Of a DNA stretch of 64,000 nt, positions 1 through 8,444 are shown piece after piece (the first letter of the stretch is position 1; each line of letters opens with the position of its first letter). Both the position numbers and the translations under genes were made by a program. The stretch lies in contig CALABO010000016.1 of NCBI GenBank assembly GCA_937885575.1, forward strand, positions 1 to 64,000. The letters are read 5' to 3'. Source of the stretch: an uncultured Pseudomonadota bacterium. GTDB lineage: Bacteria > Pseudomonadota > Alphaproteobacteria > Rs-D84. The notes below the pieces were generated by a model that saw only the letters and a list, made by a program, of their open reading frames with translations, searched no databases and was not told the DNA's origin.

Positions 1-561
1 CGCGAAGAATTTATTTTGAACATTATGTATTATATTGCGGAATCATACCTGCGTTGTTTGAAAGAACTGAACCGCCGCGTGGTGGAATCCAAGAAAAACC
101 TGCAACAGCAAATAAGAAAGCGCGAATTGCTGGCATTACTCGATGTGGAAAACAGTTATACGCTTTATATGACGGGGCTAAAAGGCAACCTTTCGGTGTT
201 GGATAAATTGGAAAAGGTGCGCGGGTTTGCAAAAACCGATGAATGCGTGGAATTGGTGGAAGATTCGCGGATTGAATTATCCCAGGGCATAGAGGTCGTG
301 ACCAGTTATACCAAAATGCTGAAATCCATCAAGGAAACATTTGAAAGCGTCATCAATATGGATTCAAACACATACATTAACCGTCTGACCATGTGGAACA
401 TTATTTTAATGTTGCCTACATTGGTCGTGGGGTATTACGGAATGAACGTCGCCCTGCCCTTTGCGGAACACGGCGACACGGGCGTTGTGATATTTGCGAT
501 TATTATGGCGTTGCTTTTGGGCTATGCGCTTTTTATCTTTATCCGCCGGCGGATTGTGTAG
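1..561 (+). CDS. CorA-family divalent cation transporter, C-terminal part
   Basis: The reading frame is open from the first base, so the gene starts outside the window. The visible 187 residues are a long helical segment followed by two membrane helices at the C-terminus. The first helix ends in a YGMN sequence, the signature that follows the pore-lining helix in CorA/MRS2 magnesium channels. A short loop and a second hydrophobic helix follow, then a basic tail (IRRRIV), which matches the family's ending. CorA proteins form inner-membrane pentamers that import Mg2+ or other divalent metals. Substrate cannot be told from this fragment. Confident family call; gene symbol withheld because the N-terminal domain is not seen. 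Confidence 0.85.
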   Translation, partial: REEFILNIMYYIAESYLRCLKELNRRVVESKKNLQQQIRKRELLALLDVENSYTLYMTGLKGNLSVLDKLEKVRGFAKTDECVELVEDSRIELSQGIEVVTSYTKMLKSIKETFESVINMDSNTYINRLTMWNIILMLPTLVVGYYGMNVALPFAEHGDTGVVIFAIIMALLLGYALFIFIRRRIV

Positions 562-576
562 GGTTAATAATTTTTT

Positions 577-679
577 GCGACACCCCGCCCCGCTTACGCT
601 TTGCTACAGCAGGGGCACCCCTCTAGCCAGAGGGGAACTAGATTCCAGAGTGAAAAATTCTCCTCTGGCCAGAGGAGTA
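577..679. repeat. Intergenic repeat, family A, with two hairpins
   Basis: No gene lies between the CorA stop and the adenylate kinase stop. The stretch holds an inverted repeat CCCCTCT/AGAGGGG (618-635) followed by AACT, and then an 18-base perfect palindrome centred at 668-669. The same unit, including the preceding GC-rich block and the trailing GGGGAACT, recurs at 19326-19391, 45545-45568 and 45824-45841. It sits between convergent gene ends, where it may also act as a bidirectional terminator. Confidence 0.7.
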
Positions 680-711
680 CGGTGTGAAACACCGGGAGGT
701 GTCGCCATTGT

Positions 712-1266
712 TTAATTTAATACGGCGAGAATTTTTACAAAGTTTTTATCCGCGTCCGGGTCGGTCACATCAATATCGGAAAACTTTATCCCGGGCGCGG
801 TTCGCAACCATTCGATTGCCGGCATTGTGATGCGCCAAAAATTATCCAACCGACGACGAACAATGGCGATGTCCGCATCGTCCGCGCGGTTGCCACCTTC
901 ACGCACGCGTTTTTCTATGCGGGCAATCATAACCGATTCCGGCACATTAAGGTATATCACACGAATATCAAATTTATCAGAATAATTTTCGGCAATCCAT
1001 TTTGCCTGGCCCACTGTCCGTGGGAAACCATCAAGAATCATGTCGGAATCCGTATTAAAATGCGTGGCAAGTAATTCAAATAAATCACCGTCCGCCACCA
1101 ATTCGCCGCGTGCGATAATCCCCGCAAGTTTTGATTCCGGTGGCAACGCGCGCAACATTGCACCCGTTTCAATATATTTGTATTTTCCGCGTTCCATAAG
1201 CATTCGCGCAAATGTGCCCTTGCCCACACCTTGGCCACCCATCAAAAGAATCATTTTTGGTTTCAT
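712..1266 (-). CDS. adk: Adenylate kinase (short-lid type)
   Basis: Interconverts ATP + AMP and 2 ADP in the cytoplasm. The 184-residue protein begins MKPKMILLMGGQGVGKGT: a P-loop at about residues 10-17, followed by the NMP-binding region (TGAMLR) and the DGFPRT motif near residue 80. The lid segment is short and lacks a Cys4 zinc site, as in the short-lid nucleoside monophosphate kinases. The ATG at 1266 was chosen over one nine codons upstream because AAGGAAA lies 4-10 bases before it. The next gene upstream is rpsA on the same strand. A UMP/CMP-kinase-like activity cannot be excluded from sequence alone. Confidence 0.85.
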   Translation of the reverse strand: MKPKMILLMGGQGVGKGTFARMLMERGKYKYIETGAMLRALPPESKLAGIIARGELVADGDLFELLATHFNTDSDMILDGFPRTVGQAKWIAENYSDKFDIRVIYLNVPESVMIARIEKRVREGGNRADDADIAIVRRRLDNFWRITMPAIEWLRTAPGIKFSDIDVTDPDADKNFVKILAVLN

Positions 1267-1301
1267 TATATTTCCTTTTTTTATCACGGTCATTATACCA
1301 C

Positions 1302-1328
1302 AAAAAAATCCCCATAGCCATGGGGATT
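1302..1328 (-). terminator. Intrinsic terminator of rpsA
   Basis: A 9-bp stem (AATCCCCAT/ATGGGGATT, 1307-1328) with a 4-base loop is followed on the minus strand by a run of seven T residues (A run at 1302-1308). It lies just after the rpsA stop and before adk. Confidence 0.85.
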
Positions 1329-1352
1329 TGTCTTTTCGGAAATCAGCCGTTA

Positions 1353-3041
1353 TTATTTCCGGCTGTTTTCAATGGCGGCGCCAAGAATATCGCCAAGGAC
1401 AGAACCACTGTCGGCCTCGTTCGCGTATTCTTTGACCGCTTGCTTTTCAAGTGTGACCTGAAGCGCGCGGATGGACAATTTAACATTGCTGCCCTCGACC
1501 GACACCACAGATGCCTCAACCGTGTCACCAACATGGAACTTGGATGTATCCTGTTCGGATTTTTCACGCGACAAATCGGTACGGCGGATTGTGCCCTTGA
1601 TATCATTTGGCAAATCCAAAATCAATTCGTCGGGTGTGACCGCGGAAACCGTCCCGGACAAAACCGCACCTTTCTTAATAGATGCCGCGTTATTGTCCGC
1701 GCCCGCCGTCAATTGTTTGATACCCAATGTGACGCGTTCTTTTTCCGGATTGATGTCCAAGATTTTCGCGGTGACTTCTTGGCCACGGACGAATTTTTTC
1801 AATTCTTCTTCGTCCAAACGGTTCCAAGACAAGTCGGAAATATGAACCATACCGTCCAATTCCGGTGTCAATGCAACGAACAGACCGAATTCGGTTGTGT
1901 TCTTGATTGGGCCGGTGATAACATCGCCAACATTGTGGGTTTCGGCAAATTGCTTCCACGGGTTTGGTTGCAATTGTTTATATCCCAATGAAATACGGCG
2001 TTTTTCTTGGTCAATGTCCAAGACCATAACGTTGACCTCCTGGCCATTTTGCAGGACTTTGGACGGGTGAATATTCTTGTTCGTCCATGAAAGTTCGGAC
2101 ATGTGGACCAAACCTTCGATATTGTTGCCCAGGTCGATAAATGCGCCGTAATCGGTGACCGATGAAACCTTGCCGGTGACGGTATCGCCAACATTGAATG
2201 CGCGTGATGCGGTTTCCCACGGGTCTTCTTCCAATTGTTTCGCCCCCAGTGAAATACGATGCGTTTCCGGGTCAAATTGAATAACCTTGACCTTTATTTT
2301 TTCGCCAACATGCACCAATTCACGCGGATGATTCACACGTTTCCAAGACAAATCTGTCACGTGCAGCAAACCATCGATCCCCCCCAAATCGATAAACACG
2401 CCGTAATCGGTGATGTTTTTAACCGTACCTTCCAAAATCGCACCAAGTTCGATGTTCTTTAATGCCTCTTTCTGGGCGGCGGCGATTGTATCAGATTGTA
2501 TCGCGCGACGGGAAACAATTGCGTTTGTGCGCAACGCATCCATTTTTAACACGCGGAATTTATCTTTCAGACCAATCATAGATTTCGCATCGCGGATTGG
2601 TTTATGGTCAACCTGAGACGACGGCATAAACGCAAATACTCCATTGATATCGACGGTATATCCACCACGAACGACATCGATAATTGTCCCTTCGGGGTCA
2701 ATGCCTTCGGCAACCATTTTTTCAAGTTCTTTCCATGCCTTTTCGGCGCGCGCCTTGGCATAGGACAAGACCGCCGTGCCTTCGCGTGATTCATAGCGTT
2801 CGACAAATACGTCGATAATGTCGCCGACCGCCGGCACAGATGCGCCAAATTCTTTGAGTGGAACGCGCCCTTCGGATTTAAGGCCAACATCAACCAACAC
2901 GAAATCGCCACGGATATCCTTGACCGTGCCCTTGGTTGCGTATCCCTGCAGTGTTTCTTGTTTGCCATAGTTTTCATCAAACATTTTGACGAAATCTTCC
3001 CCGGCAATAGGGTTAAATAAATCTTTGGATAAATCTTTCAT
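1353..3041 (-). CDS. rpsA: 30S ribosomal protein S1
   Basis: The 562-residue product is close to the usual length of S1 (557 in E. coli). It carries six tandem S1 RNA-binding domains; the later ones show the repeated pattern G(D/E)...V..I.DYG.F(I/V)DLG...GL(V/L)H.(S/T)(D/E)LSW, for example near residues 205-235 and 290-320. S1 binds mRNA upstream of start codons and helps the 30S subunit initiate on structured messages. No clear Shine-Dalgarno sequence precedes the ATG at 3041, which fits the S1-dependent, SD-poor initiation known for rpsA in E. coli. Promoter and leader lie upstream (3042-3179); a strong terminator follows. Confidence 0.97.
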   Translation of the reverse strand: MKDLSKDLFNPIAGEDFVKMFDENYGKQETLQGYATKGTVKDIRGDFVLVDVGLKSEGRVPLKEFGASVPAVGDIIDVFVERYESREGTAVLSYAKARAEKAWKELEKMVAEGIDPEGTIIDVVRGGYTVDINGVFAFMPSSQVDHKPIRDAKSMIGLKDKFRVLKMDALRTNAIVSRRAIQSDTIAAAQKEALKNIELGAILEGTVKNITDYGVFIDLGGIDGLLHVTDLSWKRVNHPRELVHVGEKIKVKVIQFDPETHRISLGAKQLEEDPWETASRAFNVGDTVTGKVSSVTDYGAFIDLGNNIEGLVHMSELSWTNKNIHPSKVLQNGQEVNVMVLDIDQEKRRISLGYKQLQPNPWKQFAETHNVGDVITGPIKNTTEFGLFVALTPELDGMVHISDLSWNRLDEEELKKFVRGQEVTAKILDINPEKERVTLGIKQLTAGADNNAASIKKGAVLSGTVSAVTPDELILDLPNDIKGTIRRTDLSREKSEQDTSKFHVGDTVEASVVSVEGSNVKLSIRALQVTLEKQAVKEYANEADSGSVLGDILGAAIENSRK

Positions 3042-3179
3042 TAGAATTCATACAAAGTTTGCCATCGCAGCCATATTTTAGTTCAAAAAACCGCGAGGTC
3101 TTGCGGGGTTAATCGGACCGATTCCGCGCCCGCCCACGAAATCAGCACGCATTATATAGACTTTTTCGGCAAAAATCAA
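3042..3179 (-). promoter_or_regulatory. rpsA promoter and 5' leader with hairpins
   Basis: On the minus strand TTGATT (3174-3179) and TATAAT (3151-3156) are 17 bases apart, a good sigma-70 type promoter. The predicted transcript carries a leader of about 100 bases containing a small hairpin from AATCG/CGATT and then CCGC...GCGG followed by six T residues (3085-3106), which resembles a weak terminator. This may be an attenuator for S1, but the stem is only 4 bp. Promoter confident, attenuator tentative. Confidence 0.6.
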
Positions 3180-3244
3180 GAAAAAACATATTGGTGAATA
3201 GTGTAAGTGGTTAATGATTAGTGGGACACGGAATATTATTTCTA

Positions 3245-3362
3245 TTGCTTTTTATCGAATTTTATGGTATAATGCTCGGCATGAAAGCGGACGATTTTGT
3301 CGGCCGTTTTTTATTTGGCCGTGCGTTATGCGCGGCCTTTTGTTATAACAAAAGGAGAAAAA
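3245..3362 (+). promoter_or_regulatory. Promoter and attenuator-like leader of the tail-fibre gene
   Basis: TTGCTT (3245-3250) and TATAAT (3268-3273) are 17 bases apart. The leader then holds a hairpin GGCCGTGC/GCGCGGCC (3317-3337, one wobble pair) followed by TTTTGTT, resembling a terminator, and next AAAGGAG before the start codon. An upstream CGGCC (3301-3305) can pair with GGCCG (3317-3321), the 5' arm of that hairpin, so two exclusive folds are possible, as in attenuators. Confidence 0.55.
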
Positions 3363-4253
3363 ATGCAAAAAGTATCATACATGGGGAATGGGGAAACGAC
3401 GGAATTTACCTTTAATTTTCCATATTTTGAAAACACAAATGTTATTGTGACCAAAAACGGCGAACCCGCAACCGGGTACCAGGTTATCGGCACACCGGGC
3501 GGTGCGGATGCCGATATTCCGTATTCGGGTGGCAAGGTTGTTTTTGAAATCGCGCCAACCACGTTGGACAGTATAACAATCGCGCGCGCCCTGCCATTGG
3601 AACGCACAATTGATTATCAACCAACGGCGAAAATTGATCCAACAACGGTCAATCAAGATATGAATTATCTTATGGAAGTGTTAAAAGACCTAAAAGATGA
3701 ATTCGACACGTTGCACACGCAATACACGGAAATCGCAGATAAAGATTCGGCGACCACATTATTGGCGCGTATTGCGGCAATAAGCGAAGATATTTCGACC
3801 GTCAGCGCACAAATCACCGCACTTGGCGATATCAGTACGCTGCGGCAAACCGTCACTGATTTATCAACGACTGTGGGCGGGCATACAACAAGCATCGGCA
3901 CATTAGATTCGCGAACGAGCAATATTTCCGATTATGTTATTCAATCGCAAATGCCTACGGCTGAAAATAATTATACATGGTATCGCAAATATAAAAGTGG
4001 CTGGGTCGAGCAAGGAGGTAAAGCATCTGTGACGGGTTATGGCCAAACAAGCAATACAACAATCACACTTCCTGTTGAAATGGCGAATTCTGATTTCTTT
4101 GCAATGGCAACTATACTGGGGAACGGCGAAAACATCGGATTGGCTCAAGAAGTTGCGATTATAAGCACCACCAAAATATCGTTACGTATAAATTATAGTT
4201 CAACAGTAACAAGAACACTCAGTTGGGAAGTCAAAGGATTTGCAACAAACTAG
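3363..4253 (+). CDS. Phage tail-fibre-like protein
   Basis: The 296-residue product starts MQKVSYMGNGETTEFTFNFP, which resembles the particle-binding N-terminal domain of T7-type tail fibres (short beta strands, then PTT(V/T)NQD and a helix). A middle segment (about residues 100-200) is a heptad-like coiled coil rich in T/S/D/I of the kind that trimerises in fibres. The C-terminal end (ITLPVEMANSDFFAMATI...) resembles gp53-like tail-fibre tip domains. The start was set at 3363 by the AAAGGAG six bases upstream; a longer frame from 3297 has no such site. No capsid, portal or tail gene is nearby, so it is a lone phage-type gene: a prophage remnant or a domesticated binding protein. Confidence 0.65.
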   Translation: MQKVSYMGNGETTEFTFNFPYFENTNVIVTKNGEPATGYQVIGTPGGADADIPYSGGKVVFEIAPTTLDSITIARALPLERTIDYQPTAKIDPTTVNQDMNYLMEVLKDLKDEFDTLHTQYTEIADKDSATTLLARIAAISEDISTVSAQITALGDISTLRQTVTDLSTTVGGHTTSIGTLDSRTSNISDYVIQSQMPTAENNYTWYRKYKSGWVEQGGKASVTGYGQTSNTTITLPVEMANSDFFAMATILGNGENIGLAQEVAIISTTKISLRINYSSTVTRTLSWEVKGFATN

Positions 4254-4258
4254 AAAGA

Positions 4259-4283
4259 AACTGGGATTTTATCCCAGTTTTTT
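4259..4283 (+). terminator. Intrinsic terminator of the tail-fibre gene
   Basis: A 9-bp stem AACTGGGAT/ATCCCAGTT with a TTT loop is followed by a run of T residues, six bases after the stop codon. Confidence 0.85.
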
Positions 4284-4335
4284 CCCATGAAAATGTTTAT
4301 GTATTTGTGATTATATAATAACATAGCACAAAATT

Positions 4336-5056
4336 TTATATACTGATATCAAAATAATTTGGAACTTTTATAAAACCACCATCATCATTAATCCAATCAC
4401 TATCAATATCGGAATTTACATTACGACTTTTGTATTTTGCATCGATATTTTTTCTGACACGTGTCATGTGATGCATAAATATATTTTCCAATACATAATG
4501 CTTTTGTTTTATAAAACTATGAATCATTTGACGGGTGGGATCACACAAGCAAGGTGCCTTCTTATTATTTCCGCACTTTGTCCATTTATTTATTTTGCGA
4601 AAAAATGGCACATAATATTCCCATTTACGTCTGTCGTAACGCATCGTCGGCGATGTGCCATAATTAAGAATATGAACATACGAATGTGTAATTTTATTCT
4701 GTAATATTTGTTTTTTAGCACTTTCTATGGCGAAACCGTCATAAAATTCATCAGAATCCAGAAACATAAAATAATTAACTTTCGCTTTTTTTGCCATATT
4801 TAAACCCACAGTACGTTTTAATATTTCCTGTTGTTGTCTGGTTTTATTTGGTACATTTTGATACTCTTGTATTTCGTCTATTAACCCCATATGTTGATAT
4901 TGCTTTAATATTTTTATTTCCATAAATCCCTGTATAGGACATGGTTGAATATACCACATTAATATAATCCACATAAGGCCGTATTGATTTTAGGCACGAT
5001 AACAATAACTCTTCCCCATCATATAAAATTATACTGACACCAAATTTATTTCGCAT
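4336..5056 (-). pseudogene. Frameshifted glycosyltransferase (GT2-like)
   Basis: Two overlapping minus-strand frames make up one gene. The first (5056 downwards) starts MRNKFGVSIILYDGEELLL and reads through GIYGNKNI. The second reads LKQYQHMGLIDEI onward, contains FLDSDEFYD (the DxD-like metal/nucleotide-sugar site), and ends at 4336. The switch needs one extra base skipped near 4903-4917, in an A-rich stretch. The combined protein (about 240 residues) resembles a GT2-like transferase family of polysaccharide clusters. Its start overlaps the end of the next upstream gene by 11 bases, so it belongs to the operon. A sequencing or assembly error in the A-rich run is the alternative to true decay. 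Confidence 0.7.
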
Positions 5057-6047
5057 TGCATTCTTCCCCTATATCGCACATTAAATTATCAAGATTTTTG
5101 TATAAATCATACCTTTCAACAGCAATTTTTCTCAATTGTTCGACATCTTTTAAAACAGCAGGATAACCGTTAATTAAATCGTCTATAATGCTTTTTGCAT
5201 CAAGATTTTTTATCAAACTATTATCAAAATCTTTATTACTAATAGGTTTTTTGCGCCCGGAATAATTCATTTTTTCCATATCAGCCCAGTTGTCCAAAGT
5301 TATATATCCTGGCCCACCAAATCTGTCGTAACAGAAAACAGGTATTCCCAAACAAAGTGCGTATTGTACAGTCCTGCCTATGGATATAATAACATCAAAA
5401 TCTAATAAATCATCGGGCGTTATCTTTTTTGAATTTTCAGATTGTATACCGAAAAAAGTTATATCCAAGCCAGCTGTCAACGCATGTTTGTGGAAGTCAG
5501 AACCCGGTAAAAAAACACCATGATTACTTACCACAGCAACTTTTTTTAGGTTTTTATTGTACGATAATTTTCTATTCTTTATAAATTCTGGGGCAACAGA
5601 ATTATTAAATATATCTAATTGATAATTTGATACCTCGGCACTGCGAATTTTGGCGGTTTCCCAAGAATTACAATATATTTTTGTAAATTTATCATAATAC
5701 GCTGGAATCCTTTCCGCATTATCATATGGGGATAATGAAAAATATACTATTTTATCCCCGGTTATACGTCTTGATTTCATAATAGTATCAAAGACATCAC
5801 AATGCAAACCCATCATTAAATCAGCACGAATTTTTGGAAGCACCCAACGTTTCTTGATATTGATGACTTTTACATTTTTACTGTTGCACATAGATTGCAC
5901 AACTTTTTTATCTTTATGAAATGTGAAAATATATACTTTGTAGCCCAAATTTGCGAAATACATCGCAAATTCAGATACAACAAATACACTGCCACTGTAA
6001 TTGTTCATATATAATGCCGTCAATACAACAGTTTTTTGTTTGCTCAT
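5046..6047 (-). CDS. Glycosyltransferase of the surface polysaccharide cluster
   Basis: The 333-residue protein begins MSKQKTVVLTALYMNNYSGS, a typical N-terminal Rossmann start of GT4-like (GT-B) transferases, in which the first beta strand is followed by a loop that often contains a glycine-rich acceptor site. A second half (VAVVSNHGV..., DVIISIGRTVQYALCLGIPVFCYDRFGGPGY) looks like the nucleotide-sugar half, although the classic EX7E motif is not clear. Probably adds a sugar to a lipid-linked glycan on the cytoplasmic side. An in-frame ATG at 6074 overlaps the stop of the upstream gene and is an alternative start. Acceptor and donor unknown. Confidence 0.7.
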   Translation of the reverse strand: MSKQKTVVLTALYMNNYSGSVFVVSEFAMYFANLGYKVYIFTFHKDKKVVQSMCNSKNVKVINIKKRWVLPKIRADLMMGLHCDVFDTIMKSRRITGDKIVYFSLSPYDNAERIPAYYDKFTKIYCNSWETAKIRSAEVSNYQLDIFNNSVAPEFIKNRKLSYNKNLKKVAVVSNHGVFLPGSDFHKHALTAGLDITFFGIQSENSKKITPDDLLDFDVIISIGRTVQYALCLGIPVFCYDRFGGPGYITLDNWADMEKMNYSGRKKPISNKDFDNSLIKNLDAKSIIDDLINGYPAVLKDVEQLRKIAVERYDLYKNLDNLMCDIGEECNAK

Positions 6048-6066
6048 AATACGCGTCCCATAAATT

Positions 6067-7011
6067 TTATTCATTTTGACATTTTGATAAAAGCAGTTTC
6101 GCAACAGGTATTTTATCAAAAATATATGCTTTATATGAAACCGTATCGCGACAGCATTCGATTTTCCTGTACACCGTGATAATGGGTATTGACAACAATG
6201 TAAACCTATAATACTTTTCGTATTTTTGTTGCGGTTGTGTTTTTATTAAGACTACGTCAGGACATGCTCGTTTTGCACAATTATAAATTTTATAAACTAA
6301 TTCATCAGATGTATACTGTAACAAATACACCAAACTAGGTAACCTATTCAATGCAGGTTTTTTTATAAATGGAATCATATGTTCTAAGATTGTATTAGGG
6401 TACTGATAAACTGTATGCGGATCATTTTTATGATGATTAAAATATGCCGACATCTGAAACCCATTTTGCAATAGTATGCGGGACAATCCGACTTCGTACT
6501 TTAATATAATTTCATCTTTGGTTTCACAATGTTTGATATTTTGCATAAAATCGTAAATAATTTTAGACGTTGCGACATGTGCCGACAATCCAATAAACCA
6601 AGATTGTATGTGCTTTGCCGTATTCTTATCAAAGAAATCCGTCATTCCTATAAAATCTGCCCCCCGCGATTCTAAATCACGCAACAGGGGTTCAACATTA
6701 AATAACGGCCCATACACAGAATCATTTACTAAATATATCCAATCATATTTACTTAAAATCTTATTATCATAAGCCCACATATATCCACGTTTATAAGACC
6801 CAAAATCATATTCACTATGGCGCGATAATTCATAATGCAATAAATTTTTTACACTTTTCAATTTACTATCATCTGCGACATCGCAATCCATGAACAACAC
6901 AATATCACCCAGTTTTGATATTTCTGTTAAATAGTGCAATAAAGTATCATCCAAAATTCCGTCTTTGTCATATCCAGCAAACAGGAACAGGCGTTTTGTT
7001 TGTTTTTTCAT
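6067..7011 (-). CDS. Rhamnan synthesis protein F-like (RgpF family)
   Basis: The 314-residue protein contains YDFGSYKRGYMWAYD (about residues 69-83) and LVNDSVYGPLF (about 94-104), two hallmarks of the RgpF/rhamnan-synthesis family, which takes part in building rhamnose-containing cell-wall or O-antigen glycans. Later segments (SWFIGLSAHV, YEVGLSRIL) fit the same family. It sits between two glycosyltransferases on the same strand, 6 bases after the upstream gene and overlapping or abutting the next one, so it is in one operon. rfbC, which makes a dTDP-rhamnose precursor, lies about 2 kb away and supports a rhamnose glycan. Confidence 0.75.
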   Translation of the reverse strand: MKKQTKRLFLFAGYDKDGILDDTLLHYLTEISKLGDIVLFMDCDVADDSKLKSVKNLLHYELSRHSEYDFGSYKRGYMWAYDNKILSKYDWIYLVNDSVYGPLFNVEPLLRDLESRGADFIGMTDFFDKNTAKHIQSWFIGLSAHVATSKIIYDFMQNIKHCETKDEIILKYEVGLSRILLQNGFQMSAYFNHHKNDPHTVYQYPNTILEHMIPFIKKPALNRLPSLVYLLQYTSDELVYKIYNCAKRACPDVVLIKTQPQQKYEKYYRFTLLSIPIITVYRKIECCRDTVSYKAYIFDKIPVAKLLLSKCQNE

Positions 7012-7017
7012 ATTTAA

Positions 7018-7866
7018 CTATCTCCACTTAATTTTTATGACCGGTATAAATTCGAATAGATATATCACGTTATTTTTGATTTTTAATAATGGAATAACAC
7101 CGAATAACCGCAATCTGAAACGCGTATGTTGGTTTGATTTTAACAATTCGCTATATAACATCGGGTGTTGGTCACGGATCTCCATACATATTGCATCATG
7201 CATAAGATTCATATGCCGACCACTGGTTACCGATGTTTGTTTTTTAAATGTCCGATATTTAACCAACACGTCTTGGATATTATAAAGATGTGTAATCTCC
7301 ATCAATCGCGCCCAAAGACGGTAATCTTCGGCGGGGGTATAGAATGCTTCATATTCAATATCGTTTTCAACCAAAACAGATTTTCGTATCATTGCGGCCG
7401 TGTGCGCGACACAACAATCTTGTGTTAAAAAGATCCTTATATCTAAATCATATTCCGGATTTCTTAGTATTTTGTCTTCAGAACCAAAATATTGTAGCCA
7501 TCCGCTAACCACACCAATATCCGGATTTGCGTCCAAAAACGCGACTTCTTGTTCCAACCGTGTTGGCAACGAAATATCATCATGATCAAAAATCGCAACA
7601 TATTCACCATGCGCCATTTTTAGCAATTTATTCCGTGATGCAGAAATCCCAATGTTTTTGTCATTTTTAGAATATATAATCCTATCATCTTTATACGACT
7701 TAACAATTTTATCCAATTCTGTATTTTCCGGTGAATCGTTCAAAATCAAAAATTCAAAATTCGTAAAGGTTTGGTTTAAGATACTTTCTATGCATTCGCG
7801 CAAATGCCGGGGATTCGTATTATAAATTGGCGTTAAAACAGATACTTTTGGTGTTTTCGCAGACAT
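7018..7866 (-). CDS. Glycosyltransferase family 2
   Basis: A 282-residue GT-A fold transferase. It begins KVSVLTPIYNTNPRHLRECIESILNQ, then has FLILNDSPEN, GISASRNKLL and IFDHDDISLPTRLEQ, where DHDD is the metal-binding DxD region (about residues 88-91). It would transfer a sugar from a nucleotide donor to a growing glycan at the inner membrane. The ATG at 7866 is preceded by AGGAAAAGCAAA; an alternative start nine codons upstream lacks a site. It is the first gene of the minus-strand polysaccharide operon and follows the tRNA-Asn terminator. Confidence 0.88.
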   Translation of the reverse strand: MSAKTPKVSVLTPIYNTNPRHLRECIESILNQTFTNFEFLILNDSPENTELDKIVKSYKDDRIIYSKNDKNIGISASRNKLLKMAHGEYVAIFDHDDISLPTRLEQEVAFLDANPDIGVVSGWLQYFGSEDKILRNPEYDLDIRIFLTQDCCVAHTAAMIRKSVLVENDIEYEAFYTPAEDYRLWARLMEITHLYNIQDVLVKYRTFKKQTSVTSGRHMNLMHDAICMEIRDQHPMLYSELLKSNQHTRFRLRLFGVIPLLKIKNNVIYLFEFIPVIKIKWR

Positions 7867-7903
7867 TTTGCTTTTCCTGTGGTTAGATTGCACAAGCGTC
7901 GTT

Positions 7904-7940
7904 TAAAAAAACCGTACGACTGCTTACCACAATCGCACGG
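7904..7940 (-). terminator. Terminator downstream of tRNA-Asn
   Basis: On the minus strand CCGTGCGA and TCGTACGG pair (one wobble) around a 13-base loop and are followed by a run of eight T residues (A run at 7904-7911). Confidence 0.8.
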
Positions 7941-7950
7941 CTATATATCT

Positions 7951-8026
7951 TGGCTCCGGCAGTTGGGCTCGAACCAACGACACCTTGATTAACAGTCAAG
8001 TGCTCTACCGACTGAGCTATGCCGGA
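7951..8026 (-). tRNA. tRNA-Asn (GTT)
   Basis: A 76-base cloverleaf with a 7-bp acceptor stem (TCCGGCA/TGCCGGA), T-arm GTTCGAGC, anticodon loop CTGTTAA and genome-encoded CCA. Unlike four other tRNA genes in the window it has no second copy of its 3' end downstream. Confidence 0.97.
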
Positions 8027-8092
8027 ACGACGGGGTATATGCTATACCTGTTTTATTTACAAGTCAAGTGTTTTTATGTGGTGTGGCTAAAA

Positions 8093-8332
8093 TCACCGCT
8101 TGTCCTTTGGCATGAATTTCTCCGCAAATTCCGCAAGGCCGAATCCGGTGGCGTTCAGGACCTTGGCCAAACTGCATGTGGTCGGCCAACGTTTTTCACC
8201 AAAACGATTGATGCGTTTGCTTTTGTTAAATGTTGTCGCGTTCAACCCCGCAAGTTTTGCGAGCCCCGAACATGATAAATTCAGCCATTTCGCAAGGTTT
8301 ATGATTGCTTCCCACAACTGATCGTTCGTCAT
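8093..8332 (-). CDS. Small helix-turn-helix repressor (S24-repressor N-terminal type)
   Basis: The 79-residue protein is almost only a DNA-binding domain. It shows the pattern GLAKLAGLN.TTFNKSKR...G..RWP.T.SLAKVL.ATG, known from the N-terminal half of alphaproteobacterial CI/LexA-like repressors that normally continue into an S24 self-cleaving peptidase domain. Here the protein stops right after the HTH, so it cannot be inactivated by RecA-triggered autocleavage. AAAGGAG lies 6 bases before the ATG. Two identical palindromes overlap its own -35 and -10 boxes, pointing to autorepression. It lies between two phage-type genes and may be a prophage regulator remnant. Confidence 0.75.
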   Translation of the reverse strand: MTNDQLWEAIINLAKWLNLSCSGLAKLAGLNATTFNKSKRINRFGEKRWPTTCSLAKVLNATGFGLAEFAEKFMPKDKR

Positions 8333-8357
8333 TTTTTCTCCTTTTATTCTTATGACG

Positions 8358-8396
8358 AATCGATTATAACATAAATAAGAAAATATTCAATCGATT
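8358..8396 (-). promoter_or_regulatory. Promoter with two AATCGATT operators
   Basis: On the minus strand TTGAAT and TATAAT are 16 bases apart. The 8-base palindrome AATCGATT occurs twice (8358-8365 and 8389-8396), 31 bases centre to centre, about three helical turns. One copy overlaps the -10 box and the other the -35 box. This is the arrangement expected for an autorepressed promoter. Confidence 0.65.
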
Positions 8397-8444
8397 CTAT
8401 TTTTAAGAGAATATTGTTCTTGTTTTTTGGAATTTATTTATAAT

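Noticed and set aside
3221..3415. 64-codon frame over the tail-fibre leader
   Set aside because: It overlaps the hairpins and the start of the fibre gene in another frame; a leader peptide is possible but nothing supports translation.
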